In this document: positions 8,458 through 15,457 of the stretch, piece by piece | How the letters are laid out: each line of letters begins with the position of its first letter | Numbering within the stretch: the first letter of the stretch is position 1 | Source: Bradyrhizobium erythrophlei | GTDB lineage: Bacteria; Pseudomonadota; Alphaproteobacteria; Rhizobiales; Xanthobacteraceae | Direction: 5' to 3' | Assembly: GCA_900129675.1 (NCBI GenBank) | Contig: FSRD01000001.1 | Coordinates: 8,111,501-8,175,500 of the forward strand | DNA: 64,000 nt | Translations under genes and position numbers: made by a program | Notes under the pieces: generated by a model | Database searches by the model: none | Told to the model about the DNA's origin: nothing | What the model saw: only the letters and a program-made list of their open reading frames with translations

Positions 8458-9917
8458 TGTCGCCTAATGGGATGGTCCGGCCGTGCTCCTGCCCCGCCAG
8501 CATGCGAAGCCGGCAAGGGGCGCCAAAGACAAGGAGCACGCCATGTCCCAGACACCCAATACCGCGATCGCCGTGATCGGCATCGATATCGGCAAGAACT
8601 CGTTCCACGCCGTGGGCCACGATGCGCGCGGCGCCATCGTGCTGCGGCAAAAGTGGTCGAGTGGCCAAGTGGAGGCGCGGCTCGCCAATATACCACCTTG
8701 CCTGATCGGCATGGAAGCCTGCGTCGGCGCACATCACCTGAGCCGCAAACTCGCATCGCTTGGTCACGATGCCAGGTTGATGCCGGCCAAATATGTCCGC
8801 CCCTATAGCAAGGGACAGAAGAACGACTTCAATGATGCCGAAGCGGCTGCCGAAGCCGTGCAGCGCCCGACGATGAAGTTCGTGGCGACCAAGACCGCGG
8901 AGCAACTGGATCTGCAGGCGCTGCATCGGGTGCGCGAGCGGCTGGTGTCGCAACGCACCGGCATCACCAACCAGATTCGCGCCTTCATGCTGGAACGCGG
9001 GATCGCCGTGCGCCAGGGTATCGGCTTCCTGCGCACGGAACTGCCCACCATCCTTGCGACGCGCACCGATGCCCTGTCGCCACGCATGTTGCGTGTCATC
9101 GAGGAGTTGGCAGGCGACTGGCGCCGACTGAATCAGCGCATCGATGGCCTATCCGGCGAGATCGAAGCCCTGGCCCGTCAGGATCAGGCATGTTCGCGCC
9201 TGATGACGGTGCCCGGCATCGGGCCGATCATTTCGAGCGCCATGGTGGCCGCGATCGGCACTGGAGACGTATTCTCCAAAGGCCGCGACTTCGGCGCCTG
9301 GCTCGGACTGGTGCCCAAGCAGATCTCGACGGGAGACCGCACGATCCTCGGCAAAATCTCCAGGCGCGGCAATCGCTACCTGCGCGTTCTGTTCGTGCAG
9401 GCGGCATGGGTTGTGCTGGTCAGGATAAAGGACTGGGAACGTTACGGGCTCAAATCCTGGATCGAAGCCGCCAAGAGGCGATTGCACCACAACGTGCTGG
9501 CGATTGCGCTCGCCAACAAGCTCGCCCGCATCGCCTGGGCGGTTCTCAACAAGGGGCGCGCCTTCGAGTGCGTCAAGACAGATGAGATGGCGTCCCGACC
9601 TGCTTGATCCTCGCGCCGTGCTCGGGGCCGTCAAGGCGCAGCCTGGCAGCGGTAGAGCAAGACGTCAGGACAGCACGACGGCCGGCCTTGACCGCCCCTG
9701 CGCGCGACGCGATCGACGTTCTGCGGGCCGGGACGAAGGAACGGCCCTCGGCTCGAACAAAGGAACTGCGCGATATGAGGAGCAAGCGATGACGTAACCC
9801 TATCAACCGTTTCCAGCCGAGGTCTGCGAGAGGATGAGACGAGATGGAGGATCGGTCTTCCCGGCGCATGCGAACACTGGTGACCCAAATGGCCCAATCG
9901 AGGCCTGTCGCCTAATG
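8458..9917 (+). mobile_element. IS110/IS1111-type insertion sequence, copy A
   Basis: A single transposase gene is bounded by a 12-bp direct repeat tgtcgcctaatg at 8458-8469 and 9906-9917. Alignment with copy B at 63334 shows sequence identity starting at taatgggatggtccgg, which places the left end at about 8465. IS110 elements lack long inverted repeats, so the exact right end remains uncertain within the repeat. About 300 nt of noncoding sequence follow the gene. Confidence 0.75.
8543..9607 (+). CDS. IS110-family (IS1111 group) DEDD transposase
   Basis: A 354-residue recombinase. The N-terminal RuvC-like DEDD domain shows VIGIDIGKNSFH (Asp), CLIGMEACVGAHH (Glu) and GQKNDFNDAEAAAEA (two Asp). 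The C-terminal Transposase_20 domain shows LMTVPGIGPIISSAMVA and FGAWLGLVPKQISTG with RRGNRYLR. ATG 8543 is preceded by aaggag at 8530, which selects it over the upstream in-frame ATG at 8483. Length is normal for the family, so the gene is probably functional. Copy B at the window end is about 90 percent similar by eye. Confidence 0.92.
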   Translation: MSQTPNTAIAVIGIDIGKNSFHAVGHDARGAIVLRQKWSSGQVEARLANIPPCLIGMEACVGAHHLSRKLASLGHDARLMPAKYVRPYSKGQKNDFNDAEAAAEAVQRPTMKFVATKTAEQLDLQALHRVRERLVSQRTGITNQIRAFMLERGIAVRQGIGFLRTELPTILATRTDALSPRMLRVIEELAGDWRRLNQRIDGLSGEIEALARQDQACSRLMTVPGIGPIISSAMVAAIGTGDVFSKGRDFGAWLGLVPKQISTGDRTILGKISRRGNRYLRVLFVQAAWVVLVRIKDWERYGLKSWIEAAKRRLHHNVLAIALANKLARIAWAVLNKGRAFECVKTDEMASRPA

Positions 9918-10258
9918 AGAACGCACGCGCGCTGATATCCATGATGGTCCAGAGCAAAACAGCTCCAACTAGAGACCGGATACATTGATGCAAGACCGCT
10001 TACCACCAGATCGACGAAACCTCTTGCAACGCACGGCCGGACCATACATTCGGGTCAAAACCGGAAAAGCTCAGTGCGAGTATATATTTTCCGCTGTTCT
10101 CCCAATAGCGGACATTCGGCAGTGCATTTGCCGATCTCCTAGGAGGCCACTGAGGCGGAACAGGTTCGGTAATGGTGGGGAACAGGTTCTCTACCGCTTC
10201 CGAACTGAGCACCTCAGCTCCAAACGCGGGCACCGTAGTTAGAATTGTTCAAAGGGAG
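9918..10258. other. Gene-free stretch with a dispersed repeat copy
   Basis: I see no convincing gene. Positions about 10068-10125 hold a diverged dispersed repeat (aaaagctcagtgcgagtata, tttccgctgttctccc, atagcggacattcgg). Confidence 0.6.
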
Positions 10259-10259
10259 G

Positions 10260-10315
10260 GCTGTCTCACTGTCTCATGTACTGAATCAAATCAGTGAATG
10301 GAATTGAGACAGCAA
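10260..10315. repeat. Direct repeat A with internal inverted repeat
   Basis: ctgtctcactgtctcatgta is followed by gaatcaaatcagtgaa and then gagacagcaa. A second copy lies at 10529-10580. Inside each copy gctgtctca at the left is the reverse complement of tgagacagc at the right, so each can fold. They bracket the ligase fragment. Confidence 0.7.
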
Positions 10316-10455
10316 GGTGTGCGCTCTTCCCTCGGGAGCTTCCGAAGGTCGCCGTCCCCGCACAGAAGCCTGCCCGCGGCGAGTTCAGCCAGCAGTTCGG
10401 AGAAATTAGTCCGGCCTTCATGGATGACGACCACCTCCCCGTCGATGATGGCTTG
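10316..10455 (-). pseudogene. ATP-dependent DNA ligase fragment (LigD-like)
   Basis: The minus-strand frame reads QAIIDGEVVVIHEGRTNF, SELLAELAAGRL and GDGDLRKLPREER. This matches the segment of the ATP-dependent ligase domain just after the nucleotide-binding lysine (IxDGEVVV ... GR.dF..L) and the following DLR.LPL.ER element. Only about 46 codons survive and the catalytic KxDG motif is not present. The fragment is enclosed by the two direct repeats at 10260 and 10529. It is the first of two end-joining-repair remnants in the window; the other is Ku at 45714. Confidence 0.6.
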
Positions 10456-10528
10456 ACCGGGAATATCGAGTCCAGCTCAATGTCGCGGATGCCGCCAGCA
10501 TCGGCAGCTTACCCCATCCAAAAGAGTT

Positions 10529-10580
10529 TGCTGTCTCACTGTCTCATGTACCGAATCAAATTAGTGAAGTGAGACAGCAA
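10529..10580. repeat. Direct repeat B with internal inverted repeat
   Basis: tgctgtctcactgtctcatg, then accgaatcaaattagtga and agtgagacagcaa. It matches repeat A at 10260-10315 over about 50 bp. Its left part overlaps the stop of the small gene at 10561. Confidence 0.7.
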
Positions 10581-10728
10581 TGGGAGCGCCCTTCCCTTCT
10601 GCCAGCGGCTGATCCCAATTCCACTCGTGAGGATCATCTTGGAGAAAATCCGGCCAAGACTCACCGACCTTCATCCGCCCCATGATGGCGAGCCTACGAA
10701 CGACTTCGATGCGTGAGAGCTTACTCAT
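10561..10728 (-). CDS. Small hypothetical protein, 55 residues
   Basis: ATG 10728 opens a frame MSKLSRIEVVRRLAIMGRMK ending ...GAPIAVSLH. The start is preceded by aagggagcg, a plausible ribosome site at 9 nt. The protein is charged, with a Trp-rich middle (SWPDFLQDDPHEWNWDQPL), and has no signal or membrane segment. I do not recognise the family. Its stop codon lies inside direct repeat B, so the C-terminus may have been altered by the event that placed the repeat. Confidence 0.4.
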   Translation of the reverse strand: MSKLSRIEVVRRLAIMGRMKVGESWPDFLQDDPHEWNWDQPLAEGKGAPIAVSLH

Positions 10729-10864
10729 GCGCTACGCTCCCTTAGCGATCCATTCCGCGGGGGCTCCCGTGCGGGTAATGTCCAGACCATTTGGTGGTAG
10801 CGGCGTCGGTGCATTGCCGATGATCCCGCCGATTCCGGCTCGCTAAAAGGCGCGGCGAACGCTC
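10729..10864. other. Short stretch without gene
   Basis: Between the small gene at 10728 and the candidate sRNA at 10865. I see nothing beyond the probable promoter of the minus-strand gene. Confidence 0.4.
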
Positions 10865-11047
10865 TAGGTGTGTCGCTCTCGCAACGTCACAATTGTTCCA
10901 TTGATCTTCGAGCCCCTTTTGACTTCACAGGGTGGCGAATGCGAAGTTTGATAGTGGCGGACCTGGGGCGAGGGATTTCATCTCGAAGCCATTTTGGAGG
11001 CCGGGTTCAAGAGGCCGCTGTCCAGCGCCAGCGGTCTCTTCGTTTTG
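10865..11047 (+). ncRNA. Candidate small RNA, copy 1, with intrinsic terminator
   Basis: The segment is similar to 12195-12358: both contain gtgtgtcgc, caacgtcac, an AT-rich stretch, tttgata, a cgggttcaa/gaacccggg element, and end in the same hairpin (aggccgctg / cagcggtct) followed by T-rich sequence. No frame is conserved between the two, which points to an RNA product. A promoter could not be pinned down. A shared transcript leader or repeat element is the alternative. Confidence 0.45.
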
Positions 11048-11056
11048 TTTTATTTG
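11022..11056 (+). terminator. Intrinsic terminator
   Basis: A 9-bp stem (aggccgctg with cagcggtct) with loop tccagcgc is followed by cttcgttttgttttattt. It ends candidate sRNA copy 1. Confidence 0.7.
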
Positions 11057-11074
11057 CGGGAGGGGCCCCGTCCG

Positions 11075-11167
11075 ATGCCGACGCAAGTACGGACTCTCGC
11101 GACGTCAATCGGCTGGACAGCCGTCGTGGCCGTGATCCTGCTCTATATTATCTTCAGCCCTAGCTAA
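11075..11167 (+). CDS. 30-residue single-span membrane peptide
   Basis: The frame MPTQVRTLATSIGWTAVVAV continues into ILLYIIFSPS and stops at TAA 11165. Residues 11-27 form one hydrophobic helix. A gggagggg stretch at 11058-11065 is a good ribosome site. Such tiny membrane peptides are frequent in Bradyrhizobium islands but the family is unnamed. It could be a chance frame; the ribosome site and clean helix favour a gene. Confidence 0.45.
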   Translation: MPTQVRTLATSIGWTAVVAVILLYIIFSPS

Positions 11168-11431
11168 TCGGGTATTGGCGCTGCGATGGCCGCATGCACC
11201 GACGGCTCCGCGCAGGCTAGCACGGCATCCGAACTCGCCCCAGTAGGAGCTTCATTTTTCCAGCACGTTCCCAGATGATCGCGACAGAATACCGCTCTAC
11301 CGCTGGGCTGGGGGCTAATCGCGATGGAGCGGTGCCCAGAGGCATTTGTCAGCAGCAGCACGGCCTCCGACCTGTCGCAAGTGCGACCATGATTCGGGCA
11401 CGTTGAGGGCGATTGCAGGGAGCGATTGTTT
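11168..11431. other. Stretch without supported gene
   Basis: Two partly similar segments occur (around 11195-11250 and 11325-11390, both with cagca/cacggc(a/c)tccga), suggesting an old local duplication. No frame convinces me. Confidence 0.4.
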
Positions 11432-11512
11432 TTATCCGCCGAACAGATTCCACATTATCACCAGCGCGACGATCGTGCGCCCCGGCCGATGCGGTTCACT
11501 CCAGAACCTCAT
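11432..11512 (-). CDS. 26-residue membrane peptide overlapping upstream gene
   Basis: ATG 11512 lies inside the last codons of the gene at 11496-11642 (different frame, 17-nt overlap). It encodes MRFWSEPHRPGRTIVALVIM followed by WNLFGG. The second half is a hydrophobic helix. The overlap would allow translational coupling as the fourth member of the minus-strand operon. Evidence is limited to frame, overlap and hydrophobicity. Confidence 0.3.
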   Translation of the reverse strand: MRFWSEPHRPGRTIVALVIMWNLFGG

Positions 11513-11642
11513 ATTCGAACGCAACGCCTTCCGGATCATTTTCCTGAAACCACGTTTCCGCGGCGTCCTCGTTTGCAAAGACCTTCAGGTGATCGCGGTC
11601 GCCAACCTGCTTGCTGGTATCGACGTAAATCCAGACCGTCAT
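11496..11642 (-). CDS. Small conserved rhizobial protein, 48 residues
   Basis: MTVWIYVDTSKQVGDRDHLK, then VFANEDAAETWF and DPEGVAFEYEVLE. This compact acidic protein is of a type recurrent in Bradyrhizobium genomes, with the pattern VDTSKQVGDxDHLKVF...DPEGVAFEY. The start at 11642 overlaps the stop of the upstream gene by ATGA, so the 104-residue frame reaching 11810 is not used. Function unknown; no export signal. Confidence 0.75.
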   Translation of the reverse strand: MTVWIYVDTSKQVGDRDHLKVFANEDAAETWFQENDPEGVAFEYEVLE

Positions 11643-11941
11643 TGCTGATCTCGTTTCAGCTTCCGGCGCCCCCAATGGGGATCCTTCCGTGAAGTATTGA
11701 ACTCGCGAACGTGGCCGCGGTCCAAAGCCCGCATGACGCCGACGCTCGCGAACATCGTCGGGCCGGCATGCTCGACCACCAGTATCAGCGCCTCGATCGC
11801 GGCTTGCCATTCCGGAAGCGCAGGTTCCTTCTTCGGCAGACCGGTGATGAAGCTCGCCGCGTCGTGCAGCGTGACGAGCACGCGCCCGTCCGGCAATTCG
11901 ATCGGATCCTCAAATGCGCGCCGCCAACCTTTGCCGGCCAT
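11639..11941 (-). CDS. Conserved rhizobial hypothetical protein, 100 residues
   Basis: Begins MAGKGWRRAFEDPIELPDGR and ends in a basic tail, WGRRKLKRDQQ. The middle (LHDAASFITGLPKKE..LPEWQAAIEALILV) is characteristic of a short family found in Bradyrhizobium and relatives, often in multiple copies. It overlaps the next gene by ATGA and follows the 11950 gene by 8 nt, so the three form an operon. No membrane segment is obvious. Function unknown. Confidence 0.75.
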   Translation of the reverse strand: MAGKGWRRAFEDPIELPDGRVLVTLHDAASFITGLPKKEPALPEWQAAIEALILVVEHAGPTMFASVGVMRALDRGHVREFNTSRKDPHWGRRKLKRDQQ

Positions 11942-11949
11942 CAGATGCT

Positions 11950-12168
11950 TTACGCGTGCGGTTCAGCCGCGCTTTTCGAAGAGGATATCTTACCGAGCGG
12001 GAGGCCATTGGCCGTTAGCCCCTGCATCGCGGACTGTTCTTCCGTTAGGCGTCTTTCGACGAACTGCCGCTCGTGTTCGGTCAGGTTGCCCTTGAGCAAT
12101 CGGCAATAGCGATGGATGTTGTTGCTGTGTGCTCTCAGGCGCACCAACTGCTCGTCGGTCATCTCCAT
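11950..12168 (-). CDS. Small helical conserved protein, about 72 residues
   Basis: MEMTDEQLVRLRAHSNNIHR leads into YCRLLKGNLTEHERQFVERR and LTEEQSAMQ. The sequence is all helical and charged and resembles small rhizobial proteins that begin MTDEQLxRLRAHxxNIxRYxRLL. The start is either 12168 or 12162; the purine-rich ggggatggag fits 12162 slightly better. It is the first gene of the operon that continues to 11432. Confidence 0.7.
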   Translation of the reverse strand: MEMTDEQLVRLRAHSNNIHRYCRLLKGNLTEHERQFVERRLTEEQSAMQGLTANGLPLGKISSSKSAAEPHA

Positions 12169-12194
12169 CCCCGAATCCCGCTTAGCTCCCGGCG

Positions 12195-12358
12195 GTTTTA
12201 GGTGTGTGTCGCGCGGCAACGTCACGATTATTGCATAACTTCGACCTGCTTTTGCCCACACAGAGTCTCAAGTCCGGTGTTTGATACTGCTGCCCGGGCG
12301 GCCCCTTAATTTTTTGAACCCGGGCCGGAAGGCCGCTGTCCCAGCGACAGCGGTCTTT
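12195..12358 (+). ncRNA. Candidate small RNA, copy 2, with intrinsic terminator
   Basis: Paralogue of 10865-11047: gtgtgtgtcgcgcggcaacg, tttgatactgc, ttgaacccgggccgg, and a terminal hairpin aggccgctg / cagcggtctt at about 12327-12354 followed by TTTT. It lies just upstream of, and opposite to, the 12168 operon, while copy 1 lies on the other side of that operon. Confidence 0.45.
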
Positions 12359-12394
12359 TCGGGGAAATAATCTGCTCACAAATTATGGGCGGCC

Positions 12395-12478
12395 TCATCG
12401 CATAAAAGCCAGGATCAGCACCATCGTGACGAGGGCGTGTGTACTGGTAATGGTGATGCCTAGGTACAGCCGCTCCAT
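12395..12478 (-). CDS. 27-residue membrane peptide
   Basis: MERLYLGITITSTHALVTMV then LILAFMR. A single hydrophobic helix with a basic end. The start (12478) has no strong ribosome site, and the gene runs convergently into the sRNA terminator hairpin, which can serve both strands. Possible tiny membrane protein; a chance frame is not excluded. Confidence 0.35.
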   Translation of the reverse strand: MERLYLGITITSTHALVTMVLILAFMR

Positions 12479-12740
12479 GGTGGCCTCGTCCTACTACGCG
12501 CACCGTCCCCAATTGTCAGTAAGCTTAATACTTAGCGACTTCGCAGTCGGAATTCCGACTTACAGTAGTTCTAACGTGCATTAATCCATATGGGGTAACC
12601 CATGTTGACACTCCGAAAATCAACTTAGAAGCAGGCCAGTGCCCAAACTATCAATCCCTCGGGGATCGGAACGGCGGCGAGCTACAGCGCGTCGTGGTGT
12701 GGACAAGAGAGGAGAACGATAGTTTTCGCGAAATGTGTTT
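12479..12740. other. AT-richer intergenic stretch
   Basis: No gene or repeat recognised. Base composition is lower in GC than the neighbours around 12520-12640. Confidence 0.5.
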
Positions 12741-13148
12741 TTACTTGTATTTCAACGTTCCATCAGGCTCTCGTTCTAATTCTACAGCTTGTCCGCCCGG
12801 TAGTCCGATATCGTAAAGGAACCGTTTGAAGTTTTCAGGGCCCATATCTGACGGATTTGGAGCCCTTTGTATTGCAGCCCAATGTCTCACCTCTGCAGCG
12901 ACCTTGTTCCAGTCTAAGAGGTCTTTGATTTTATCGAAGCCGGACCCAGGCGGCGCCAACGATTCAGTTGTGGTCTTTGTTGATGCGGCCAAGGCTGTAA
13001 GTTCGAATCCAAGTACTTTTGTGTTTGTGACGCGCAATAGCAAATCTCTTAGTGGCTCTCTGAAATAGAACAATGCGACGGCTAGGATAGTTGGCCAAGC
13101 AACTGCGCTTATGAGCGCGGCCCAGTCTTTCAGATAGCAATGTGCCAT
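12741..13148 (-). CDS. Membrane-anchored hypothetical protein, 135 residues
   Basis: ATG 13148 (MAHCYLKDWAALISAVAWPT) is preceded by ggggag, so the longer frame to 13379 is rejected. Residues 13-34 form one membrane helix, followed by a cytoplasmic or periplasmic region with the GFDKIKDLLDWNKVAAEVRH segment and a C-terminus rich in Pro and charged residues. I do not recognise the family; proteins with a short helix then FREPLRDLL are known in phage-defence and island contexts but without function. AT content is slightly higher than in adjacent genes. Confidence 0.6.
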   Translation of the reverse strand: MAHCYLKDWAALISAVAWPTILAVALFYFREPLRDLLLRVTNTKVLGFELTALAASTKTTTESLAPPGSGFDKIKDLLDWNKVAAEVRHWAAIQRAPNPSDMGPENFKRFLYDIGLPGGQAVELEREPDGTLKYK

Positions 13149-13248
13149 TTCCGTCTCCCCGGATGTTCGAGTTTCTGAGAGATCGAACGCGAATCTCCTG
13201 CAGCCAAGGGGCGCGCGCAAGCGGATTTCCCCAGATGGGGATGGATTT

Positions 13249-13638
13249 TTAACCGCCTTCCAGATCGGGCTTTTTGTACCTAGGCAGCCGGACCCGTCGC
13301 TGCGGCGGCCGGTTCGCCTTTTCGGCCTCCTTCTTCCGCTTCCCCCCCTCGCGCATCTGCAAAAGATACGCGTAATCACTACCGCCGATCCGCTGCATCA
13401 ATCCCATCAACCGAACCTTGCTTTTCACGCTTGGGCCGAGCCGAGCAACTTCGAGCTCCCGCATGTGAGCGATGATGCGGTCAATGTCCTTCGGCTCGAA
13501 CTTCTTGCGCCGTCCTACAGGGACGTAGAGGAGGACGCCTGCCGCATCGACAGGGTTCTCGACCAACCAATATTGCAGCCACTGAGGAGAGACGCGAAGC
13601 GCGGTGGCGGCTTCCTTGATCGTAAGCAGAGGCATCAT
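13249..13638 (-). CDS. Excisionase-like helix-turn-helix protein
   Basis: A 129-residue protein. The N-terminus PLLTIKEAATALRVSPQWLQ is a MerR/excisionase-type winged helix of the HTH_17 kind. It is followed by PVGRRKKFEPKDIDRIIAHM and a very basic tail (GGKRKKEAEKANRPPQRRVR). Proteins of this sort control excision or transcription of integrated elements. It lies 5 nt after the stop of the gene at 13644, so both are co-transcribed. Together with the integrase relic at 18838 it supports an integrated element here. Confidence 0.7.
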   Translation of the reverse strand: MMPLLTIKEAATALRVSPQWLQYWLVENPVDAAGVLLYVPVGRRKKFEPKDIDRIIAHMRELEVARLGPSVKSKVRLMGLMQRIGGSDYAYLLQMREGGKRKKEAEKANRPPQRRVRLPRYKKPDLEGG

Positions 13639-13643
13639 TCGCC

Positions 13644-13916
13644 CTACGGAGGATTGCGGCGCGGTGTCCGTCGCGATACGTGAAAGCTGCCTTCCTTGCC
13701 GGGAGGGGCCAAGGCGCTAACTGTCGAAAGTCCGTAGCGACGATCAAAGTACGCTTTGACGGCCGGAACGTATCTCCCGCCCCACGCCGGGTCGATCTTT
13801 GGCATACCGGCCGGCTCATGCAACTCGGCTAGGCCCCGAAACTCGCGACGTCGGTCGAAACCGAGTACTGCTTCGCCGATTTCCTCGTCGTCTGCAAATA
13901 ACGGGATAGTGTCCAT
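13644..13916 (-). CDS. Mobile-element-associated small protein, 90 residues
   Basis: MDTIPLFADDEEIGEAVLGF, then REFRGLAELHE, GMPKIDPAWGGRYVPAVKAY and PPGKEGSF. This set of motifs is typical of a small protein found beside excisionase-like genes in rhizobial integrated elements; it looks like a DNA-binding partner but has not been assigned a role that I know. Start 13916 is chosen because family members begin near the TIPLFA motif; the upstream extension to 13940 is possible. First gene of a two-gene operon. Confidence 0.7.
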   Translation of the reverse strand: MDTIPLFADDEEIGEAVLGFDRRREFRGLAELHEPAGMPKIDPAWGGRYVPAVKAYFDRRYGLSTVSALAPPGKEGSFHVSRRTPRRNPP

Positions 13917-14011
13917 TGTCAGGCGCGTGCGTCTGGCCAAGGATCCGCACTCCCTATCGGATAGGCGGTTGCGCGGAAGCGCGCGTCGGCCGATCTTACG
14001 GCTTTGCCAAT

Positions 14012-14284
14012 TTACTGTTTTTGACCGGTCGGAATCGCGCCTGGCGCGGGCGGGGTGGTTTCGGCCGTGGGTGCGGCACCTCGAATTCCCGCGGCGTCCG
14101 CGCAGTCCCCGGCCCAGATCTTGGTCCCTTTAACCGTCCCGACGAGCTTGCAGCCCATTGGCGCTTTCGGCGTTGCCTGAGCGAGCGGCGGCGGCTTCTT
14201 GGCGCTTTTCGGCGATGGGCTTTGAGCGAATGCGGTCGCTGAAAAGCAGACCGCGGCAAGGATGACCAGCGCTCTCATCGTCAT
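14012..14284 (-). CDS. Small periplasmic protein with signal peptide
   Basis: MTMRALVILAAVCFSATAFA is a clear signal peptide with probable cleavage before QSPSP. The mature part is short, Pro/Ala/Lys-rich, with a central MGCKLVGTVKGTKIWAGDC holding two Cys that could form a disulfide. The start overlaps the stop of the upstream gene as ATGA, indicating translational coupling. Similar Bradyrhizobium proteins are annotated only as hypothetical. Confidence 0.75.
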   Translation of the reverse strand: MTMRALVILAAVCFSATAFAQSPSPKSAKKPPPLAQATPKAPMGCKLVGTVKGTKIWAGDCADAAGIRGAAPTAETTPPAPGAIPTGQKQ

Positions 14285-14454
14285 TTTCGAGAGTCGTCCG
14301 CTTCGGCTCTTCTATCTTGACCCGGTCGCCTATCGAGTCCGGATCGCCGTTCGCCAGTTAGCTGTTTTTCCGCTTCCGATCGGGTGTCTGTTCCAGACCG
14401 TCGTTCTTTCTTCGCTCGCCTGTCTTCGCCCGACCGCTTCTCATCGTTGCCCAT
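14281..14454 (-). CDS. Highly charged Arg/Asp/Glu-repeat protein, 57 residues
   Basis: MGNDEKRSGEDRRAKKERRS followed by GTDTRSEAEKQ and GERRSGLDRRPGQDRRAE. The sequence is a repeated RRSGxDRR pattern, almost wholly charged and probably disordered. The pattern recurs in many proteobacterial small proteins, sometimes before PilZ or receiver domains. The start at 14454 is chosen over the 14541 frame because conserved relatives begin at the charged region. Coupled to 14012 by ATGA. Confidence 0.65.
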   Translation of the reverse strand: MGNDEKRSGEDRRAKKERRSGTDTRSEAEKQLTGERRSGLDRRPGQDRRAEADDSRK

Positions 14455-14556
14455 CGTGGTCTCCGTGGGTTGCCGAGAATCATGTTGGATCGTGCGTATT
14501 ATCGCACAAAAGTCGTCGTGAGGGCTTGGCAATCGTCGCAAATCTGCAGACCGCGC

Positions 14557-14766
14557 CTAACCTACCGGGAACAGCTTGTCGGTGGATTTGTCCAAATGCC
14601 TCTTGGCGCTTTGAGGATCTGTCAGGTGCCCAACCAGCTCTCCGGAAAGCTTGTAAATGTTCACGCCTCTGAGGTCATAGATCTTCTGTCCCTTGAGATC
14701 GAAGATGGCCGAACCAAGGACGATCGCTACGTGCACGCCACGGCTGTTGAATATTTTTCCGTCCAC
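14557..14766 (-). CDS. Beta-rich conserved rhizobial protein, 69 residues
   Basis: GTG start at 14766 with aggagg 7 nt upstream. The protein has repeating strand units: KIFNSRGVHVAIVLGSAIF, DLKGQKIYDLRGVNIYK, LSGELVGHL. The DLKGxxIYDLRGxxIYKLxGE pattern is a recognisable small Bradyrhizobium family with no assigned function. No signal peptide. It stands between the 14454 operon and 14848. Confidence 0.75.
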   Translation of the reverse strand: MDGKIFNSRGVHVAIVLGSAIFDLKGQKIYDLRGVNIYKLSGELVGHLTDPQSAKRHLDKSTDKLFPVG

Positions 14767-14847
14767 GACCTACCTCCTATCGAGGGGCCCTCGCGGCAAA
14801 GGCTGCGCTTGTTGGTCGGGGATAGCGAGACAAATCGCGCGCTCGAA

Positions 14848-15057
14848 CTATTTCCTCTTCGCCTTCTCCCAGGCTTTCCCTGTGACAAGGCTTGCCCGAT
14901 ATTCAGGATCGGTCGCGTATCGCTCAGCCTTTTCCTTGCCCGGAAAGTGTCTCACCGGGAGGCCGTTTCGCTTGACGGTCCACCACCCTTTAGGCGGCCC
15001 ATGAAGCCCGGGCTCAATCGGCGCCACCTCATAGGCTTCGTTGGGGTCTTCGGTCAT
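14848..15057 (-). CDS. Conserved rhizobial small protein, 69 residues
   Basis: MTEDPNEAYEVAPIEPGLHG, then PPKGWWTVKRNGLPVRHFPG and KEKAERYATDPEYRASL. The middle reads as a short strand-turn-strand followed by a helix, similar to DUF2188-like motifs (WxVxRxGxPxxxFxxKxxAxxYA). The start has aagggga upstream. Function unknown. Confidence 0.75.
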   Translation of the reverse strand: MTEDPNEAYEVAPIEPGLHGPPKGWWTVKRNGLPVRHFPGKEKAERYATDPEYRASLVTGKAWEKAKRK

Positions 15058-15115
15058 TTCCCCTTCACCCTCAGCCCGAGTTCGACCAGCCGGCGGATGG
15101 CTCCGTGCTTTGCAG

Positions 15116-15457
15116 TCACCTATCCAACTTCATTAATTTTTCGAGCTCATGGCGACCGTCCGCGTGAGCTTCTTTCTCGGTGGCGAACGATTCCATGGAA
15201 GACTGAATAGGTCTTCCGTTCTTTCTGATGTCCCAGCGAAAGCAACCCGCGTGAATCGTGCAGGGCCGGGTTACAAGATCATAAGGTTGCGGCGACTGAG
15301 TCATATCCGACAGGCGATGCAGAGTAGTTATCCGTGCCCGAAATCTCCCGATCTCCTGAAGCGCGTTGTGGCGGTCCTGCCCAGGTGGAAGCTTGCGAGC
15401 GGTCTCTAATAGCTTCGCCGCCATTTCTTCCAGTTCTTTCAGTCTCGCCGCTCTCAT
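15116..15457 (-). CDS. Fusion of two small rhizobial proteins, 113 residues
   Basis: The first half, MRAARLKELEEMAAKLLETA...LPPGQDRHNALQEIGRFRAR, and the second half, QPYDLVTRPCTIHAGCFRWD...MESFATEKEAHADGRHEL, each match separate small proteins common in Bradyrhizobium. Here they are one frame joined at about residue 50 (SDMTQSPQ), where the second gene's own ATG can still be seen. The start has a perfect ggaggt at 9 nt. Either a real fusion or loss of the first stop codon. Confidence 0.65.
   Translation of the reverse strand: MRAARLKELEEMAAKLLETARKLPPGQDRHNALQEIGRFRARITTLHRLSDMTQSPQPYDLVTRPCTIHAGCFRWDIRKNGRPIQSSMESFATEKEAHADGRHELEKLMKLDR

Noticed and set aside
8246..8953. Long minus-strand frame opposite the IS110 gene
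   Set aside because: Antisense of a well-conserved transposase; high GC makes long shadow frames.
12990..13030. tRNA-like ttcgaatcc element
   Set aside because: No acceptor stem or anticodon arm can be built around it; it is antisense to a coding region.
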